NCBI RefSeq assembly: GCF_019703515.2
Contig: NC_059368.1
Span: forward strand, 29,939,289-30,003,288
Reading direction: 5' to 3'
Source of the DNA: Myxocyprinus asiaticus
Lineage: Eukaryota; Chordata; Actinopteri; Cypriniformes; Catostomidae
DNA length: 64,000 nucleotides
Shown here: positions 32,002 to 43,676 of the stretch, piece by piece
Position numbering within the stretch: position 1 is the first letter of the stretch
How the letters are laid out: the number at the start of each line of letters is the position of its first letter
Position numbers and translations under genes: made by a program
Notes under the pieces: model-generated
Told to the model about the DNA's origin: nothing
The model's input: the letters and a program-made list of their open reading frames with translations, nothing else
The model's database searches: none

Positions 32002-34249
32002 AACAATGCAAAATGAATTGGTATAAATATTTTTTTTTTTAGAATGTCAGCCTTTTTCAATAAATTAAAACTGTTGCATCATAGATATTAGCTATTTAAT
32101 TATCTTCCTGAAACATTGTGAACATCCATCATTTCATTTGTTCATTTGAAACCAGCTTTTCTAATCTTATTGTCTGTTTGGATACATGTAGAAAGTAAAC
32201 TATATCCAACAGATTCACAAAAAGCCATTTTGCGCTGTGGCTAGCACAGACACTGTGTTCAGTAAGATAATTGTTGGTCATTTGTTCTTATTATACTGTA
32301 TATAATTTATACATTGTATTTAACTTACTTATATTTGTTGCCACTATTGTGTTTTAAAGGTAAAATCATTGGCGATACAGTCACATGGGGTGGCAGTGTT
32401 CATGATTACATGATAAAGTTTATTATTCAACTTAATTACATTATACAGTTGCCTACAAGAGCGTGAGTGTAGTTCACAAAAGTGTGGAACATTATTGCTT
32501 TTTTTCACATTGTATGGCGCACGCTGCATCCGAGCGAATTGAGACAATGATCCCCGCGACGCATGTAAATAACGAACTTGATGTCTGAGGAAGATTAGTT
32601 CTCCTTGCTCTATTTTCAAATGTTCTACAGTTGCTGGTGTGTTTGTCTTCTTGTAATCACGCCTGCCACCGTAATGCGCTGTGATAGTGGGGGTTCCCTC
32701 TATGTTATTCTCCGTTGTTATGGTTTAACTGGTGTTGAGTTCTGAATAAATTTACTACATAATGTTGGCATCCTTGTACAGATGAAAATAAGTTGTATGA
32801 TTAGCTCAAATGGCAGAAGGACGCAAGACAAAACAAAACAACAAAAAAAACTTACAGAGGCAGGAGATTCGATCTGGTTCAAAAACAAAATGATCACCCT
32901 GCTTAACACAGGGTTACCAGTTTGAGCTAGAAGCCATATCAGTCATAAGCATCTTTGTATTCAAATGAGGTTTCTTTTTTCGATGTGAAATGGTGCACGT
33001 TATCCAGCAATGTGTCCATGTTAACTTGTGGCTCATGTTCACAATATGATGGTCTTGTCAGATTATGACATTGTATGAAATCTGAATGCTTTTTTCTTGT
33101 CGAAACGCTGCTCCCAAATATTATGCAACATTATAAAATCAATCAGTAATTGAATAAACAAACAACTGCCAGAATTAATAAAACCCTACTGAGTTTGTTC
33201 ATTATTAGTGTAAAAATATTTTTTCAATGTATGTTGCAAATCTAATCAATCATGTTTGATGTTGCTTTGCACCATGTGAGTCCCCAATGCACCTTATACT
33301 GCTCAAACCAAAGATTTAAACACCTCCTCCCCCCGTCGACTTAAGGTGTGAATCATTGAAGCTCCAGGTGTTTAAAACTTATGTCTGCTGAAAAAAAGTT
33401 TCTAGAAAAATGTCTCCATTAGTTTAAAAAGTGTTAAAAGGTTTCAGTAAAGTCCTAAATAATGCTCTAAACCGGATTGGAACACGAATCTGTCCTGATG
33501 TTCTCTACAGATACAGTAATCATAGTATCACCATGGTATTTTGTAGTAAAATAATTGTAACCACAAAATTAAACATGGTTACTATATTAACACCACATTA
33601 CTGTAGTAACACCATTGTTAATATAATCAAATCTATGTTTTCTGCAAAAAACAAAAACAAAAAACAAACAAACAAAAAAACATGGTTACTGCAATATTAA
33701 AAACAAAAATACCTTTATATACATTTTAATGTATTATAAATAGTAATAAAGAAAATATTAAAAGTGGAGAAAAGAAATACGCTCCATGCCATTGAAACGA
33801 CACTCTCAGCATAGTTTGTCCTATGTTGCCAATAGACTATTGGGGTTACATCTGAATGCAAATAGTCACTTCGAAAAATAATCAATGTTTTCAAGCTTTG
33901 AGGCAACATTGCTAAATAACAAATATTAACTACTAATAAAATACTATGACAGATAATGAATAACAATCCACTTAACAGGTTTGACCTGCATAGCATTTCT
34001 GGTTATTACATGTGTAGCATAAAACTTACACAGTACTAACTTCCACCCTAATTCATGTAATGGAAAATTGCAATTATTTTTCAAATACTTTATAATATTT
34101 CATTTGATAAATATTCTGCTCGCATAAAGAATTATTCTGTTCACGTTTCCTTTTATTTTTATTGCCAGGAGAATATAACATAATATGACACAATGGTATA
34201 CATATAAATTAATTAATTCACATTTGATAATCCTATTTAAAAATAGAAA
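32002..34249. other. Intergenic DNA
   Basis: AT-rich sequence with no gene recognised. It contains A-rich (CAAA)n runs near 33640-33680 and repeated 'catggttact'/'accatggta' phrases at 33515-33690 that suggest a short dispersed repeat. Nothing else can be supported. Confidence 0.5.
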
Positions 34250-34852
34250 ATGTGGGGGGAGTCACGTGACACTGTGTGAGGGTTGGTCGCTTAGATGCAA
34301 GCTCTGCTTAAACTTTGCTATAAATATCCTTTTAAGCAATTTTAACTGGTGAGAACTGTAATAGTTTTGTTTGCAAACTGTGCTGGGAGGGCAGGATGTC
34401 GAAAAATTTTAAATCGTTGGCCTGTGGCGACATTAAAAGCACTTATTTCTCACGCATCGGACACCTTGCAGGATCAAGATGGCAGAGGTCTAGTCGATAG
34501 TAACAGCAGCGAATTTTGTGACAGGTTGGGATATCTCGAACATTTATGCAGCGCTTACGAAAATCTCGACCGACATTAAAGGCCTCGCAGAAATGCGTTG
34601 AGCGATCACATCTATGGAGGTGAAAATTTCCACCCTGATCACAAAAATTTGAGAGTTTCTGGAGTTGGCCAAGTTGCTGCACCAACAGAAGGTAAGCTTC
34701 ACACTTCTTTATCCGGAGAATTGCGGAGAATTGACAGCAACGATGGGTGCAAGACTTTTACATGCCCACGACAAGCTATGGCCTTCATTAAATCAATGGT
34801 GTGAGTGGGTAATTTTGCCTGCATCCTGTCAACAATACAGACTACACAACGT
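34250..34852 (+). pseudogene. L1/Tx1-like LINE, 5' region and ORF1 remnant
   Basis: After a possible 5' leader, a frame opens at 'MSKNFKSLACGDIKSTYF' (34396 onward) and stops. Farther on, two overlapping frames (34665-34883 and 34598-34804) give 'QKVSFTLLYPE' and 'TFTCPRQAMAFIKSM'. These resemble the C-terminal domain of L1-type ORF1 nucleic-acid chaperones ('...FallYPakL...FttpeeA.xFl'), here split by a frameshift. The LINE is interrupted at 34853 by a DIRS element and resumes after 40387. Confidence 0.55.
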
Positions 34853-35130
34853 CATGGTTACTTTCATAACCTCCATTCCCTGATGGAGGGAACAAGACGT
34901 TGTGTCGATGTAGTGACACTAGGGGTCACTCTTGGGAGCCCCAAACACCTCTGCTTTTTGAAAAAAGGCCAATGGGAATTGGCGAGTGGAATTTGCATGC
35001 CACTCCCCTGGACATACGGGTATAAAAGGAGCTAGTATGCAACCACTCATTCAGGTTTTGTGCTGAGGTGCCGAGACCAGGTCCCGGCCATTTCAGCGAG
35101 TAGTTCAGCATTGTGGCAAGAGGGACGCAA

Positions 35131-35231
35131 CATCTCGTTCCCTCCATCTGGGAACGGAGGTTACGAAAGTAACCATGACATTCCCTATCTGTCATTCACT
35201 CGACGTTGTGTCGATGTAGTGACACTAGGGG
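35131..35231. repeat. DIRS A2 internal complementary region
   Basis: 35131-35179 is the complement of the right end (34853-34905), and 35181-35231 is the complement of the left end (40337-40387). Same composition as in copy 1. Confidence 0.8.
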
Positions 35232-35978
35232 TCCCACAACTAGCTGAACTGTGTTACGTGAACTGGGATGCGAGACGGGCAGACCGCTGTGTGCCTCGTA
35301 GCCAGCGCACCAGGCCGTCACGTAACCTACCCCAATGCTCTTATGAGCATCGAACAGTCCTTCAGGAACAAGTCTACTGCCCAACAATAGGGACAGGCTA
35401 GCCCAGCCGAGGCATCTTTTCCTTTTTTCTCCCCAAAAAGAGTGGAATACGTTAACCAACTGGGAGCCATAAGTGTCTATATCGGGGGGTGTCCCTCCCA
35501 AGGAGAAGACACCGCGGAGACCACACCCCACCCAAAGGGGGGGTATTTTGAGTGGAATACGTCACATGGTCTTACCGAGTCTTGTCGGAAGTATGTCATG
35601 TGGAGAGGTCCCATGGTAGGTCCTACCTGAAGGGGGAGGAGTTTCTACAAAGCATGGCAACTGGGAGCAGAAGGGCCTCTGCCCAAGGAAGATGCAGTTT
35701 ACCGACAGGGAAACAATTATGTGGAAGATATCACATGGGGTTGCCTTCGGGGAACCAGCACATGTGGAGCACCTACCTCAGTACAGGGCCTCATTAGTGC
35801 ACATACTGGGCCGGCAGTGAGTTTCTCCACAAACTCAACTGCCAGATGGCTAAGGAGGAAAGTCATCCAGGGATCACAGTCTTTAAACACAGCTGGGAGT
35901 CAAGAGTGCACGTCTTCACCTCAAGGGAGGGCAAAGGCGCTATGTGCAAGTGGTACACCCGGCCAGCTGTCCCGGAAC
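35232..35978 (-). other. DIRS A2 3' noncoding region
   Basis: About 750 bases between the recombinase and the ICR, without coding signal. It is shared with 6263-7036 (copy 1) and 62246-62900 (copy 3). It is the 3' untranslated region of the element. Confidence 0.7.
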
Positions 35979-36992
35979 TTACCTGCTTGTGCCTGCCAAT
36001 ACATGGGACAAGACCGGCTCAACCCGGAGATTGTAGAACCTCGCAAAGGTGTTGGGTGCTGCCCAGCCCGCTGCTCTGCAGATGTCTGCCAAAGAGGCAA
36101 CACTGGCCAGGGCCCAGAAGGCTGCCACACTCCTGGTAGAGTGGGCTCGTAACCCCGCAGGGGATGGCACGTCCTGAGCCTGATATGCCATCGCAATGGC
36201 GTCAATGACCCAGTGGGCGATCCTCTGTTTGGAGACAGCGCTTCTTTTCCACTGTCCACCAAAGCATACAAAGAGCTGCTCGGAGCTTCTAAAGCACTGT
36301 GTGCGATCCAAATAGATGCGTAAAGCTCATACCGGACACAGCAACGCCAAGGCTGGGTCTGCCTCCTCCTGAGGCAGCGCTTGCAGATTCACCACCTGAT
36401 CCCTAAAAGGGGTCGTGGGAACCTTGGGCACATAGCCCGGTCGGGGTCTCAGGATCACGTGAGAGTAACCCGGACCGAACTCCAGGCACGATTCGCTGAC
36501 AGAGAACACCTGCAGGTCCCCTACCCTCTTGATGGAAGTGAGCGCAGTCAGGAGGGCAGTCTTCAAAGAGATTGCCTTAAGCACAGCTGACTCCAAGGGC
36601 TCAAAGGGAGCTCCCTGTAGACCCCGAAGGACTACAGAGACGTCCCACGAGGGGACGAAGCACAGTCTGGAGCGATTCAACCTCCTAGTGCCTCTCAGGA
36701 ACCTGATGATCAAGTTGTGCTTCCCCAAGTACTTACCATCTACTGCATCGTGATGAGCCGAAATAGCGGCTACATACACCTTCAAGGTGGAGGGGGACAG
36801 CCGCCCCTCCAACCTCTCCTGCAGGAAGGAAAGCACCAATCCGACTGCGCATCTCTGGGGGTCTTCACACCGGGAAGAACACCACTTAGCAAACAGATGC
36901 CACTTCAAGGCATACAGGCACCTTGTAGAGGGATCCCTAGCCTGAGTGATCGTGTCTACCACCACGGGTGGTAGGCCACTTAGGTTTTCCAC
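35979..36992 (-). pseudogene. DIRS tyrosine recombinase, family A copy 2 (one nonsense codon)
   Basis: Minus-strand frame 36327-36992 starts 'SGLPPVVVDTITQARDPSTR', carries the catalytic Arg in 'SIKRVGDLQVFSV', and ends at a stop at 36327-36329. The same reading continues in 35979-36311 with the His-x-x-Arg box 'HSTRSV' and the nucleophilic Tyr context 'FARFYNL'. All the recognisable catalytic blocks (R, HxxR, Y) are present in one frame, so this is nearly intact, with a single premature TGA. Known YR function in DIRS: strand exchange to integrate a circular DNA copy. Confidence 0.85.
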
Positions 36993-37021
36993 ATCCCATC
37001 CTAGGGCCAGACGTGGAGATT

Positions 37022-37441
37022 CTAGAGGTCTGGTCGCGGGTGCCAGATGGTGCCCCGTCCCTGAGAAAGAAGGTTCTTCCTTAGGGGAATTCGCCAGGGG
37101 TGGGGGGAGGGGCTGTCGCGAGGAGCGTGAGATCCGAGAACCATGTCTGGGTGGGCCAGTAGGGTGCTACTAGGATGATCTGCTCCTCGTCCTCCCTGAC
37201 CTTGCACAGGGTCTGTGCAAGTAGGCTCACTGGGGGAAACGCGTATTTGCGTAGTCCAGGGGGCCAGCTGTGTGCCAGCGCATCTATACCAAGGGGTGCC
37301 TCGGTCAGGGCGTACCAAAGCGGGCAGTGGGAGGATTCCCGGGAAGCAAACAGGTCTACCTGTGCTCGACCGAATCGACTCCGAATCAGCTGGACCACCT
37401 GGGGGTGGAGTCTCCACTCTCCCCTGAGCATAACCTGTCAT
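37022..37441 (-). pseudogene. DIRS A2 linker between RNase H and recombinase
   Basis: Minus-strand frame 37081-37431 reads 'RSRFGRAQVDLFASRESSHC', then 'KYAFPPVSLLAQTL' and 'IILVAPYWPTQTWFSDL', a conserved Trp/Pro-rich connector between RNase H and YR in DIRS elements. No separate catalytic activity is known for it. Confidence 0.7.
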
Positions 37442-37874
37442 GACAGCGAGGGATGTGAGTGGCTTGAAGCGACTTGAGGCGCTGCTGACTCCAGAGGAGG
37501 AGACGGCGGGTGAGTTTTGACATGCAACGGGAGCGTAGACCGCCTTGACGGTTGATGTACGCTACCGTCACTGTGTTGTCCGTCTGGACCAACACGTGCT
37601 TGCCCTGGATCAATGGCTGGAACCTCCGCTTGGTGAGCAGTACTGCCAACAACTCTAGGCAGTTGATGTGCCAAAGCAGCCGCAGGCCAGTCCAGGAGCG
37701 GCTGCATATGGTGCCCCAGCCCATCTTGGAGGCGTCTATTGTAACCAGGATGTGCCTGGAGACCTGCTCTAGGGGAACACGGCCCGTAGAAATGCAAGGT
37801 TGGTCCAAGGACTGAAGAGGCAGCGACAGATCGGCGTGATGGCCACACGATGTGTCCCGTGGTGCCATGCCCAT
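37386..37874 (-). pseudogene. DIRS A2 RNase H domain
   Basis: The minus-strand frame has 'VTIDASKMGWG' (first Asp), 'INCLELLAVLL' (Glu) and 'VLVQTDNTVTVAYINRQGG' (second Asp), the standard DED core of retroelement RNase H. The C-terminal end is degraded by a frameshift near 37440-37470. It would remove RNA from the RNA/DNA hybrid. Confidence 0.8.
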
Positions 37875-38930
37875 CTCGGTACTCGAGTCTAAAGCCAGTG
37901 CTGAAGCGGTCTCATATGCATCAACCCGAGCGGTGTGGCTGCCGCTGAGGATGCCATATGCCCCAGGAGCCTCTGAAAAAATGTCAGTGGATCCGCTGTC
38001 CTCCGTCTGAACGCCTTCAGAGAGTTCAGCACTGACTGTGCATGCTCGTTCGTGAGGCGTGCCGTCATCGAGACTGAGTCCAACTACAAACCTAGAAAAG
38101 AGATGCTCTGAACCGGGGAGAGTTTGCTCTTTTCCCAGTTAACCCGAAGCCCCAGTTGGCTGAGGTGCCAGAGCACGAGGTCCCTGTGTTCGCACAGCAA
38201 CTCTCGAGAGTGAGCTAGGATTAGCTAGTCGTCGAGATAGTTGAGGATGCGGATGCCCACTTCCCTTAGCAGGGCAAGAGCTGCCTCTGCGACCTTCGTG
38301 AAGACGCGAGGGGACAAGCACAGGCCAAAGGGGAGGACCTTGTACTGGTACGCCTAGCCTTCGAAGGCAAACAGCAGGAAGGGTCTGTGTCGTGGTAAGA
38401 CCGAGATGTGGAAGTACATGTCATTCAGGTCTACCGCCATGAACCAATCTTGATGCCGGACGCTTGCTAGAATGTGTTTTTGCGTCAGCATCTTGAACGG
38501 GAGACTGTGCAAAGCCCAGTTCAGTACTCGCAGGTCCAGGATTGGTCGCAACCCACCATCTTTCTTCGGTACGATGAAGTAAGGGCTGTAGAACCCTTTC
38601 TTCATCTCGGCTGGAGGGACAGGCTCTATCGTGCCCTTGCGCAGAAGCGTCGTGATCTCCGCACGCAAGGTAGCGGCGTTCTCGCCCTTCACCGAGGTGA
38701 AGTGGACGCCGCTAAATCTGGGCGGGTGCCTGGCAAACTGAATCGCGTAGCCGAGTCGGAAGGTCTGGGTCAGCCATCGCGACGGGTTGGAAAGCGCGAG
38801 CCACGTGCCCAAACTCTGGGCAAGGGGGACCAAGGGAATGATCACATCGGACGTACCGGTGGGTGGGGCCTCGAAGCAGGGCGGAGCTTGAGGTGTCACG
38901 TCAAGGGGACTCGAGCCCCATGGCCGTGCT
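37875..38930 (-). pseudogene. DIRS A2 reverse transcriptase, two or more nonsense codons
   Basis: Minus-strand RT motifs appear in order: 'GFYSPYFIVPKKDGG', 'LRPILDLRVLNWAL', the first catalytic Asp in 'FMAVDLNDMYFHI', and 'YLDD' at 38228-38239. Stops fall at 38354-38356 (just after 'LLFAFEG') and at 38225-38227, directly after YLDD. The catalytic aspartates themselves are preserved. The palm continues into the 'VNWEK' and 'LGLVVG'-type thumb near 38080-38140. It belongs to the DIRS RT clade by its company with YR. Confidence 0.85.
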
Positions 38931-39508
38931 GAGTCCAGGGACATCAAAGCACTTACCTGGCTCCTGCCACCCACCATAAGATTGGCCGCGGAGGGAATCT
39001 CGTCCCCGTAGTCCACCGGAACCAATGTTTGTGCCACAGCTGGGTGCACAGTGGCGGGGCGCTCCTGGACCACCAGAGTGGACATTGCCTGCCCGAGAGA
39101 CCGCGCCGTGACCTTCGTTGCCCGGACAGTGAGGTCCGTCGCCGAGCACAGTTTCTGCATCAATCCCATGTCAGAACTACCCTCGTGCAACTCTTTTAGC
39201 GCCTTGGCTTGGTGTACTTGCAGGAGAGCCATGGCATGCAGGGTGGAGGCGGCTTGTCCAGTGGCACCATAGGCCCTAGTCGTCAGGGACGAAGTAAACC
39301 TACAGGCCCTGGACAGGAGCTTTGGGCGCCCGTGCCATGTGGTGGCGCTCTGCGGACACAAGTGCATCGCGAGCGCCTTATCCATCTGGGGGATCACCGA
39401 ATACCCCCTGGCCACTCCACCATCGAAGGTAGTGAGAGCAGGGGAGCTGATAGACCGGGACCAGGCAGTAAAAGGTGCCTCCCATGATATTGTTAGCTCC
39501 TCATGCAC
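38931..39508 (-). pseudogene. DIRS A2 Gag, central part fused to the RT frame
   Basis: The minus-strand frame from 39508 covers the same region as 4203-4660 in copy 1 ('MALLQVHQAKALKELHE', 'TARSLGQAMSTLVVQE'). It then jumps directly into the RT leader ('RPATVHPAVAQTLVPVDYGD'). The ~115 residues that follow this point in copy 1, up to the basic tail, are deleted. This gives an open frame of 384 codons that mixes Gag and RT. Confidence 0.75.
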
Positions 39509-40080
39509 TTCCGGAAAGAAAGGAACCGGAGCAGGGCATGGCCGTGGTAACTCATCGTCTTCCCGGGCTCCGAATAAGAGGTCGAACTCACCCTGAGATG
39601 AGCCGGTGGTCTTGTCTGAGTGCCCGACCAGGGCAAGCGAGCGTGCTGGGGAATGGGAGGTCCGTGGGGGATACCTGGCGGAGGTGGTCCCATTGATGTC
39701 CCCAAATTGCCCCCAGTGCTAACCGAAGTGGCCTAAATCTCGTAGGTAGAAGGACCGGTGCGGGGAGCCACTGGGGTGGCTTGCTTTCTTACGAAAGTAA
39801 GCCATGACCGCAACATTGCCATTGTCATGTTCTCGCAATAAGGACATGATCCATCCACAAATGATGTCTCCGCGTGGGCAGCGCCCAGACACGTTAGACA
39901 GTGATCGTGGCCATCAGAAGCGGAGAGATAACGACCGCAACCAGGAATAACACACAAACGGAAAGACATCTTTAAAAAGACGTTCCGTGTGTGCTGCTCT
40001 TTTTGTGAATGAAAATATACTCTTTTAGAATATACTCTCTTTTTTCGCTCTGCCGAAGCACCCAGGGGCGTTCTCTGCAC
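39509..40080 (-). pseudogene. DIRS A2 Gag, N-terminal part
   Basis: Minus-strand frame 39733-40080 encodes the Cys/His head ('FRLCVIPGCGRYLSASDGHD', 'HCLTCLG', 'GSCPYCE'), matching copy 1 at 3546-3700. The frame stops at 39733 and sequence continues in another frame to 39509, so it is frameshifted. Confidence 0.75.
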
Positions 40081-40639
40081 TCCAGGGGTGTAGAGGGGGA
40101 GAAGCTGCTGAAATGAGCCGTAAATCCTACAGTTTTGAGGTGCGTCTTTGGAGGGAAATTGAATTCAGTGCACTGAATATAACTGCTCAGCTTCAAAGAG
40201 AAAATCTGAATGAGTGGTTGCATACTAGCTCCTTTTATACCCGTATGTCTGGGGCAGTGGCATATCAAATTCCACTAGCCAATTCCCATTGGCCTTTTTT
40301 CAAAAAAGCAGAGGTATTTGGGGCTCCCAAGAGTGACCCCTAGTGTCACTACATCGACACAATGTCGAGTGAGTGACAGATAGGGAATGTGCATTTTACT
40401 GATGCAGCCTGAGAGGGTCTGTCATTCTGTTGGCTGCCCACTGATTCTCACCCTACTCTTTTTATCTTTTTTTTCTCTTTCTCCCTTTATTGACTTAATG
40501 TTGAGTTAATTTGTTCATTTTGTGGATTCGATGTGATTATTTACTGGGGCTTATTTTATGGAATACATTTATGTGCTTTAATGGCATGGTTTACGTAAAA
40601 AAAAAAAAAAAAAAAAAAAGCATTCTGGTAGCAGTAGTG

Positions 40640-41316
40640 TTACGGAAAATCTCATGAGTGTGCATGGACCGTCGGATTTCCAGGGGATGGATGCCAGTTG
40701 GGACTGTTGTACATGGGGTTGAAGTGCTTAAGTGTTTACAGTGTTTCTTCAAGAAAAGCACCTTTCTTCCCAGGAATCTGAAAAGCTCGGTAGGGCATGG
40801 GGTGGGTATGCGTTTTGCAGTGCCGGTTCAAGTAATTGCAGGGGAGTCATCACATTGATAAGTAAGCATTTACAATTTAAATGTCTCAAACAGATCAAAG
40901 ATAATTTAGGAAGAGTCATTATTGTTTTGGCTGAAATACAGGGGCAAAATCTTATTTTGGCTAATAGTTATGCACCCAACACTGATGATCAGAACTTTTT
41001 TATAGATCTTGAAGTAAAGTTACAAACAGCTGGGATCCTTCATGATATGGTTTTGGGTGGAGACTACAATCTGTTAATGGAACCGGTCCTTGATCACAGT
41101 GATGCAAAAGTGCGTAGACCCTTTAGAGCAATGTTGATACTTCAGAGGATGTGTAAAAATCTTGGTCTTAAAGACATTTGGAGACTTCTGAATCTATATG
41201 GAAGGGATTATACCTTTTTCCATCAGTTCATAAGATTTACTCTAGAATATATATTTTTAAAATATATAAGTCACTCATTCCTTTTGCCACTGATTGCTGA
41301 ATTGGGAACATTTTAG
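40640..41316 (+). pseudogene. LINE ORF2 AP-like endonuclease domain
   Basis: Frame 40732-41316 has 'FLQEKHLSSQESEKL' (catalytic Glu box of LQExH), 'ILANSYAPNTDDQNFF', 'MVLGGDYNLLMEPVLDHSD' (GGDfN) and 'YTFFH'. These are the motifs of the endonuclease that nicks target DNA for target-primed reverse transcription. Stops before 40732 and after 41316, and loss of the SRID-like end, show decay. Confidence 0.8.
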
Positions 41317-41330
41317 TTTCAGATCATGCT

Positions 41331-42133
41331 TTGGTGTGTTTAGAGATTTTACCGCATATAGAGAAAAGAAAATCATATAGATGGCACTTTAATACATCCC
41401 TTCTACAAGACCCCGAATTTCAACAAACGTTAAAGACAGAAGTCAGTGTTTATGTAGAAACGAATTGGTCCTCAGTGTCCTCTATGGGCATGGCATGGGA
41501 GGTGCTTAAGGTGGTCCTTAGGGGGCTGATCATACAATATGCCTCACTCATTAAGAAGATCAAAGCACAGGAATTCATGGAATTGGAAAAGAGTATTAAA
41601 AGTGCTAAAACAGAGCTGAAGCACCGAATTTCATCCAATGGTCTTAGAGAGCTGACTCAGGTAAAATATAGGTACAACACTATATTATCACAGAAGGTAG
41701 AGTTTTGGTTATTCAGGGCAAGACAGACATACTTTGGGTCAGGGGACAAGGCAGGGAAACCTCTTCCCAGATACGTAAAACAGAGAGAGTTTTCTTCCAC
41801 CATTCCATCAGTGAAGTCTTCTGGGGGCAAAATATCTACTTCTGCCACAGATATTAATAAGACTTTTAAAGATTTCTATTTTGATCTTTACAGTTCCACG
41901 TCCTCGTCTATTGATAAGGATATTAGCAATTTCTTAGAGCCATTAGAACTTCCTAAATTGATGAATGATCTAAAAAACTCTCTTGACTTAGGTATTACTT
42001 TGTAGGAGCTTGTTGAGGTAATTAAACCAGATGGTTTTGCCACAGAATTTTTTAGATCTTATATCACAGAACTGGCTCTTCTAATGTTAGAAGTTTACAC
42101 AGAGTCATTAAAGAAAGGTGAATTACCACCAAC
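41331..42133 (+). pseudogene. LINE ORF2 spacer and RT N-terminus
   Basis: Frame 41331-42005 encodes the linker between endonuclease and RT ('YRWHFNTSLLQDPEFQQTL', 'FWLFRARQTYFGSGDKAGK'), matching the L1/Tx1 clade. It stops at 42003-42005. The following 42006-42130 reads 'PDGFATEFF' and 'LALLMLEVYTESLKKGELPP', the RT finger region, until the hAT insertion. Confidence 0.75.
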
Positions 42134-43668
42134 AGTGGTGGGCCGTGCATTTAAAATCTAGGCCTTCAGTGTTAAGAAAACACAGTTTCACAATGAATAA
42201 GACACCCTATGCCTTTGGGCATCATACATTATGTCGCAGCTAACTAGTAATACCAATTGACATTTTAAAAACACATCCACACACGAAAGCCAGAACTTGA
42301 AACGACACTTAATGCTCAAGCAAGCCTAATTTGAACTGCAGCATGACTGTTTTGTGAAATGAACGTCTCCCGAACAGACATTAAAAAATCATAATTTTTC
42401 ATATGAATCTATCAAGGAGGTCTATAATACCTGGAAAAATCTATCTAATAATGCGATTTACGATTTAAATATTGCTTGCAATAAATTTCGTTTCATCAGG
42501 GTACACGGTTATGCTGCGTTCCATTCAAGTTGGATGTGGGATATTCCTACTTGATATCTCTGACTATAAATGCATTCCATTCCCCGATATTTGGAAGATG
42601 ACGTATAAGGAAACAAAATTGCAATGCTCCCTTTAGCTTAGCAGGGGTTTGACTCTCATTAGAAATGTCTCCTGTCAACCCAACTGATAAACAATTCTGC
42701 AGCGCTAGATCTGTGCTACAGGTGTACGATTATCAAAAGAGATTATAATGTTTTATACACCTGTTTCTGCAGCAGGCATTTGTTAAACAAGCTTTAATAT
42801 CATGTAATGTGGAAGCGAACTCATTTATTGATATTACTTAATAAAGTGAATATTTATCACTTATTTTGTATATCTCCCTGAGTGTTGACATGTTTGTGTG
42901 ACATCATGCCCCTGCATCTCGGTGAATTCAGAGTTGAGAATTTCTGCACAAGTCTACAAGTTGTAATTCTGACTTCAAGATGCATTCTATTGCACTTTTC
43001 CTAGTAGGAAAATGTAAAATCCGACTTTTCCAAGTTTCACTTACCAATTTGCTTGAACTGAAAATCAGTCCTCCTGTCCTGTTTAATAAATGAAGCAATC
43101 ACATGGTCATGTAGAACATCTCCTGTTTTTAAATCCATAAGGATCTCTTTCTCAACGACAATACCAGCAGTGATGACAGCCGACTCATCAGCAAGATCTC
43201 GCACTCTTCGCTTTCAAATTACGTACATCACTTATAGCGTGATTGCGTCACTCAAGGCCAGCTAGAAGGCCTCAACCAGGACATATCCTAAAGATCACAC
43301 CCACCAAGAACAAATAAATCAATCTGATTGGCTGACAATCTGACTTTAGTTGCACATTCATTTGCACTGTTGAGGGATTCTGTAGAAATTCTGAAGGCCT
43401 GAGGGGGTGGAGCTCAGACTCACGCACAGCTTCAGGCATGCGATTTGTGAAACAGTTGTCACAATTTGCTTGTAAGCATCAAGGAATAAATTCTGACTGG
43501 ATAAACATTTAGTTTTTCTCTATTTGTTTGTAGATTAATTAAGAGTGGAAAGCAGTTAAAAATACATAGGCAAAAAGGTGATTGAGAATGAAAGGATGAA
43601 AAATATTTATTTATTTGGCATGTTACACCAGCAGAGAGGGCTTTGCTGGCCCTGAGAATTCACCACTG
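42134..43668. mobile_element. hAT-like non-autonomous DNA transposon
   Basis: Ends are 'cagtggtg' and its complement 'caccactg'. Flanks 'accaccaa' (42126-42133) and 'actgccaa' (43669-43676) form an 8-bp target duplication with two mismatches. Removing the insert and one duplicate makes the LINE RT reading frame continuous. The 8-bp duplication and CAGTG ends fit hAT. No transposase frame is present in the 1,535 bases. A possible nested palindromic repeat lies around 42510-43040. Confidence 0.8.
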
Positions 43669-43676
43669 ACTGCCAA

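Larger units (their letters stand above)
34853..40387 (-). mobile_element. DIRS-like retrotransposon, family A copy 2, minus strand
   Basis: The left terminus lies at 40387 (reading leftward) and the right terminus at 34853. Gag, RT, RNase H, linker and recombinase follow in order on the minus strand, so this is the most complete DIRS copy here. The ICR is at 35131-35231. RT and YR each carry nonsense codons, and Gag lacks its C-terminal region, so the copy is not autonomous. It sits inside an L1/Tx1-like LINE. Confidence 0.9.
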
